From: a virus
IMG/VR virus record: IMGVR_UViG_3300009184_000124
Location: 1-32,637 of that record
DNA: 32,637 nt
Reading direction: 5' to 3' (one strand)
Shown piece after piece: positions 29,692 to 32,637 of the stretch. Under the pieces are notes generated by a model. The model saw only the letters and a program-made list of their open reading frames with translations, ran no database searches and had not been told where the DNA came from. Made by a program: the position numbers and the translations under genes. Positions within the stretch are counted from its first letter, which is position 1, and every line of letters begins with the position of its first letter.

Positions 29692-31737
29692 ATGCCAGAT
29701 CGAATAACTCCAAATACAAAAATTAGTGCGCCTACAAATGTGACCGCTAAATTAGATCCTACTATTAAAGCTAAAATGGATACTATAAATAATCCTAGAA
29801 TAGCAAATCTAGGAAAAGGTATGTTTGGTGGAAATTTAGATATAAATCTAACGTATGCAAAAGGATTAGAAAAAGCAATCGGTCTTACAACATTTTTTAT
29901 AATTGATGCACAAACAAAAACAGACCAATTATTATATGGAAAATATTCAGTATCTGAAAATGAGATTAATCCAATTAAAAAAGCTTTAGATAAAGGAATA
30001 ATTAAATTACTTGAAGTAGTTGCCAGTGTTGACTTTTGTAATCTTGTAAACTACGCTATAAATCAAGTACCTGGAGGGAAAAAATTTGATCCTAAAAGTA
30101 ATCCACCAACAGATTCACTAGGTAAAAAAAAATGGCAAATACAAAAAAAGGCATTTGATATACAAACTTATATAGACGATTATTATAAAAAATATGGAGA
30201 CGCACAAAATCCTGAAAGTAAATTAGGTCTTTATACTTTAACAAAAGAAATATCTAATATATTTGATTCTTTATTAAGTCCGTCAACAGGTTTAAATGAT
30301 CCAGATTTAACTAATGCTTTTCCTCAACTATCTATATTTAATAATTTTTTACAAAATTCTTTAGGAGTATTTAATAAATACACAGATATTAGACAAGTTC
30401 CTAATTCAGAATTACAAAAAATTATAAGTTATGTAGATAAAATAAGAGGTATTTCTATTGCTATTCAAGGATTAAATTCAGTATCTTCAGTAGTTAGTTT
30501 AGCAGATACTTTTACAAATGGTGCAGTTTCTAATGAGATATCTAGACTAAGTCAATTAATACCTATAAATAAACTTATACCTACATTAAAATCTATATTA
30601 AAAACAGCTAATAATATTAATTCTATAGGTAGAAAAATTGTAGGGTATATAAATTCAGCACAATTTCTTATTAAGTTAATGATAGGATTAGTTTGGGTAT
30701 TTAATATAATTAAAGCATTCTTTTTAGCTCTTCCAATACCAAATATTGGAACTAGTGTTGGAGTTACTACAGGTTTTTCTGATAAATTTAATGAGACACT
30801 ACGTGAGCAAGGTCAAAAAAGATTAATAAGAAGATTAGGACAACTTAACTCAGTATTAAGCTATCTTTCTTTATTTGCTGTAAGTTTAGTAGCGGGAATG
30901 GCTAATATTATTGGTAAACTAGAATTAATTTTACTTAATATAGAAAATTGTGATAATGTAGATCCTAGTTTAGCAGAAGAAGTTAAAGACACTATAAATA
31001 ATTTAGTAGATACAGCAAATTCTTTACAAAAATTTGTTAATGAATATGAAACAAATAAAAATAAATTAAATAATACTTTTGGACAATATCAAATAAAAAT
31101 AGTTGATGAAGAAATAACTGATCAGGGTGTCGGATTAAAAAGAAGATACGGAGTGGCTTTAGATTTAAATGGTGTTTTATCAGTCCAAACTACTCCAACT
31201 TTTGCATCATTAGATCAAATAATAATAAACGAAGTAAAAGTTCTTTTAGTTTCTAAAGGTTTAGTTAATTCAAGTTTAAGTACAATGTCTCTTGATGATA
31301 TAGCAATAATGAATGATTCACTAAATTATATAGGAGACATAGATATCAATATAAATGATATAGAACTCAGTAGTATTAATTCAGGATTAGATGATGCCGA
31401 TAATACAGATCCAGATCAAGGCCTTGGTCTTAATGCTTTTGTTAATAATCTACCAGGTGGTAAAGCACTTAAAAGAAGAATTAGAAAGATGATGATTATT
31501 CAAAATAAACAATTTTCTACTGATCTAAAGAAGGCAGATCCAAATGGTAAATACACTAGTAATATTATTAAAGAGAAGCAATCAGAAACAAACAAATTAA
31601 AAATAGAGGAACTTGAGGCAGAAAAGAAAAAATTAGCTCTTACCCTTGCAGTTAATATAAATCCTGTAATTACAGCAGTTACAATAAAAAAAATAAAAGA
31701 AATAGACGACCAAATAAATAAACTTAAAAACGGTTAA
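29692..31737 (+). CDS. Large baseplate-region protein with hydrophobic segments
   Basis: A 681-residue protein, the largest in the plus-strand arm. It is helix-rich with Asn/Lys-rich stretches. Two long apolar regions (about 325-350, LIKLMIGLVWVFNIIKAFFLALP; about 380-412, LSYLSLFAVSLVAGMANII) look like membrane-interacting helices. The C-terminus (LKIEELEAEKKKLALTLAVN and beyond) is a coiled coil. A tail tube initiator or tape-measure-like role, or an inner-membrane pore after ejection, would fit, but there is no recognised motif. It lies between the spike and gp25 genes. Confidence 0.6.
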   Translation: MPDRITPNTKISAPTNVTAKLDPTIKAKMDTINNPRIANLGKGMFGGNLDINLTYAKGLEKAIGLTTFFIIDAQTKTDQLLYGKYSVSENEINPIKKALDKGIIKLLEVVASVDFCNLVNYAINQVPGGKKFDPKSNPPTDSLGKKKWQIQKKAFDIQTYIDDYYKKYGDAQNPESKLGLYTLTKEISNIFDSLLSPSTGLNDPDLTNAFPQLSIFNNFLQNSLGVFNKYTDIRQVPNSELQKIISYVDKIRGISIAIQGLNSVSSVVSLADTFTNGAVSNEISRLSQLIPINKLIPTLKSILKTANNINSIGRKIVGYINSAQFLIKLMIGLVWVFNIIKAFFLALPIPNIGTSVGVTTGFSDKFNETLREQGQKRLIRRLGQLNSVLSYLSLFAVSLVAGMANIIGKLELILLNIENCDNVDPSLAEEVKDTINNLVDTANSLQKFVNEYETNKNKLNNTFGQYQIKIVDEEITDQGVGLKRRYGVALDLNGVLSVQTTPTFASLDQIIINEVKVLLVSKGLVNSSLSTMSLDDIAIMNDSLNYIGDIDININDIELSSINSGLDDADNTDPDQGLGLNAFVNNLPGGKALKRRIRKMMIIQNKQFSTDLKKADPNGKYTSNIIKEKQSETNKLKIEELEAEKKKLALTLAVNINPVITAVTIKKIKEIDDQINKLKNG

Positions 31738-31741
31738 AAAT

Positions 31742-31750
31742 AATATTTAT
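31742..31750 (+). promoter_or_regulatory. RATATTTAT motif before the gp25-associated genes
   Basis: AATATTTAT on the plus strand, in the 18-nt gap after the 681-residue gene, 5 nt before ATG 31756. Confidence 0.5.
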
Positions 31751-31755
31751 AAGAT

Positions 31756-32208
31756 ATGGCACAAGTAGAATTATTAAGAAAATTGATCCGAGAAGAACTC
31801 CGTGCGGTTCTAAAGGAAGAACTCCCTAAAATGTTAAAGGAGATCAAACAACCAGTTTATGTAGATCAGAAAAAAGCACTACAAGAAGAGGTTAAAACAA
31901 AAATACCAGGTACACTTAATACAAATAGATCTAATCCAGTTGCTGGTGTTAAATTTCAAGGAAATAATCCTATGGCAAGTTTATTAAATGAGACAGCTAT
32001 GAGTATGGTTTCAGAGAATATGATGTCATTTAGTACTGATCATGTTAGTCCAACCATGGCATTCCAACCAGCGGAGGTTAGCGTAGGATCTGTAGAAGGT
32101 ATGCTTGGAACAGCTAGGGCTAGTTCAAATTTAGATGCAGTACAGATAAATGAAGTACCAGATTTCTCAGGACTTATGTCAAAACTTAAAGCCCAAGGAC
32201 AAATTTAA
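31756..32208 (+). CDS. Baseplate-operon protein of unknown function with amphipathic N-terminus
   Basis: A 150-residue protein. The N-terminus (MAQVELLRKLIREELRAVLK then EELPKMLKEIKQP) is a long amphipathic helix. NPMASLLNETAMSM (about 75-88) and a second MVSENMMSFSTDHVSPTMAF segment are Met-rich. I recall similar NPLADLLNETA proteins next to gp25 in T4-type phages but cannot name their function. It ends in TAATG with gp25. Confidence 0.6.
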   Translation: MAQVELLRKLIREELRAVLKEELPKMLKEIKQPVYVDQKKALQEEVKTKIPGTLNTNRSNPVAGVKFQGNNPMASLLNETAMSMVSENMMSFSTDHVSPTMAFQPAEVSVGSVEGMLGTARASSNLDAVQINEVPDFSGLMSKLKAQGQI

Positions 32209-32621
32209 TGGCATACGGATTAAAAAAAATATCGCCTTTAGACCTTAAACCATCTACCGGAATTGGTGTAAAAATACCATTTTCTACAGACGGAGTATTT
32301 TCTTCTGTTTATACAACAAAAGAACAAACAAAATATAATATAATAAACTATCTACTTACAGATCCTAAAGAAAGACCTTTTAATCCTACTTTTGGTGCTG
32401 GATTAAGATCTAGATTATTTGAGCAAATAAATCAGGAAGCATTTGAAGATCTAAAGCAGTCCATAACTACTCAGATGGAAAACTATTTTCCGCAAATAAA
32501 AATTACTCAATTAGATATTATAGGAGATCCTGATTATAATTCAATAAATATAAAATTTAGTTATCGATTATTAAGATCAAATGAAAATGATTCAGTTATA
32601 CTGACTATACAAAATATGTAA
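32208..32621 (+). CDS. gp25: Baseplate wedge protein gp25 (lysozyme-like fold)
   Basis: A 137-residue protein, the size of T4 gp25 (132). The signature PKERPFNPTFGAGLRSRLFE is at 53-72 and the C-terminal strand part (SINIKFSYRLLRSNENDSVI) matches the family. gp25 forms part of the baseplate wedge core and nucleates sheath assembly. It sits in a run of baseplate genes and is followed 3 nt later by the next ATG. Confidence 0.92.
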   Translation: MAYGLKKISPLDLKPSTGIGVKIPFSTDGVFSSVYTTKEQTKYNIINYLLTDPKERPFNPTFGAGLRSRLFEQINQEAFEDLKQSITTQMENYFPQIKITQLDIIGDPDYNSINIKFSYRLLRSNENDSVILTIQNM

Positions 32622-32624
32622 AAA

Positions 32625-32637
32625 ATGGCTAACGAAA
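32625..32637 (+). CDS. Start of next baseplate gene (partial, probably gp6-like)
   Basis: ATG 32625 opens MANE at the window edge, 3 nt after the gp25 stop. In T4-type phages gp6 often follows gp25, so gp6-like is a guess from order only; four codons show nothing. Confidence 0.4.

Noticed and set aside
1-32637. CRISPR arrays, insertion sequences, integrase, att sites, rRNA or tRNA genes
   Set aside because: No direct-repeat array, transposase or recombinase motif, and no convincing tRNA cloverleaf was seen.

Overview
The window looks like part of the genome of a T4-type contractile-tailed bacteriophage (myovirus morphology). The head, neck and packaging genes follow T4 logic: gp15-, gp14- and gp13-like neck/tail-completion proteins, major capsid protein gp23, scaffold gp22, prohead protease gp21, portal gp20 and large terminase gp17. 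Baseplate genes (gp5-like spike parts, gp25) and a gp55-like late sigma factor are also present. The DNA is very AT-rich. Start codons rarely have a strong Shine-Dalgarno sequence, and small zinc-ribbon proteins of a kind I associate with phages of Bacteroidota are present. A Bacteroidota (flavobacterial-type) host is therefore my best guess, but it is inference.

Layout: everything from 1 to about 25,263 is read on the minus strand, and everything from about 25,557 to the right end on the plus strand. A divergent non-coding region (25,264-25,556) separates them. In order of minus-strand transcription (right to left) the left arm holds: (i) a replication/nucleic-acid group, with a TOPRIM primase, a PD-(D/E)XK nuclease, a P-loop kinase, an HxGH nucleotidyltransferase and a metallopeptidase-HAD fusion; (ii) a run of small, mostly unrecognised proteins (14,294-21,246), including zinc-ribbon proteins and a Dps-like protein; (iii) terminase and portal; (iv) five unrecognised genes between portal and protease; (v) protease, scaffold and major capsid protein, closed by a clear intrinsic terminator; (vi) PhoH and the neck/tail-completion genes. 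The plus arm starts with small proteins (one thioredoxin-like), an HD phosphohydrolase and a short membrane protein. These are followed by the gp55-like sigma factor and then a baseplate operon that runs off the right edge just after gp25.

Genes are packed tightly, with many TAATG (1-nt) and ATGA (4-nt) stop/start overlaps, so translation is probably coupled along the operons. Where the chain is broken by a short gap, the same 9-mer, RATATTTAT, occurs on the sense strand in almost every case. By eye I found it at ten non-coding or gene-junction sites and not inside genes. Together with the gp55 homologue, this is a candidate late-promoter element for this phage.

The points most worth a second look are that motif, a small protein carrying the exact Dps ferroxidase residue spacing, the kinase / nucleotidyltransferase / metallopeptidase-HAD cluster, and a shared short amphipathic N-terminus on many proteins that could be a capsid-targeting leader.
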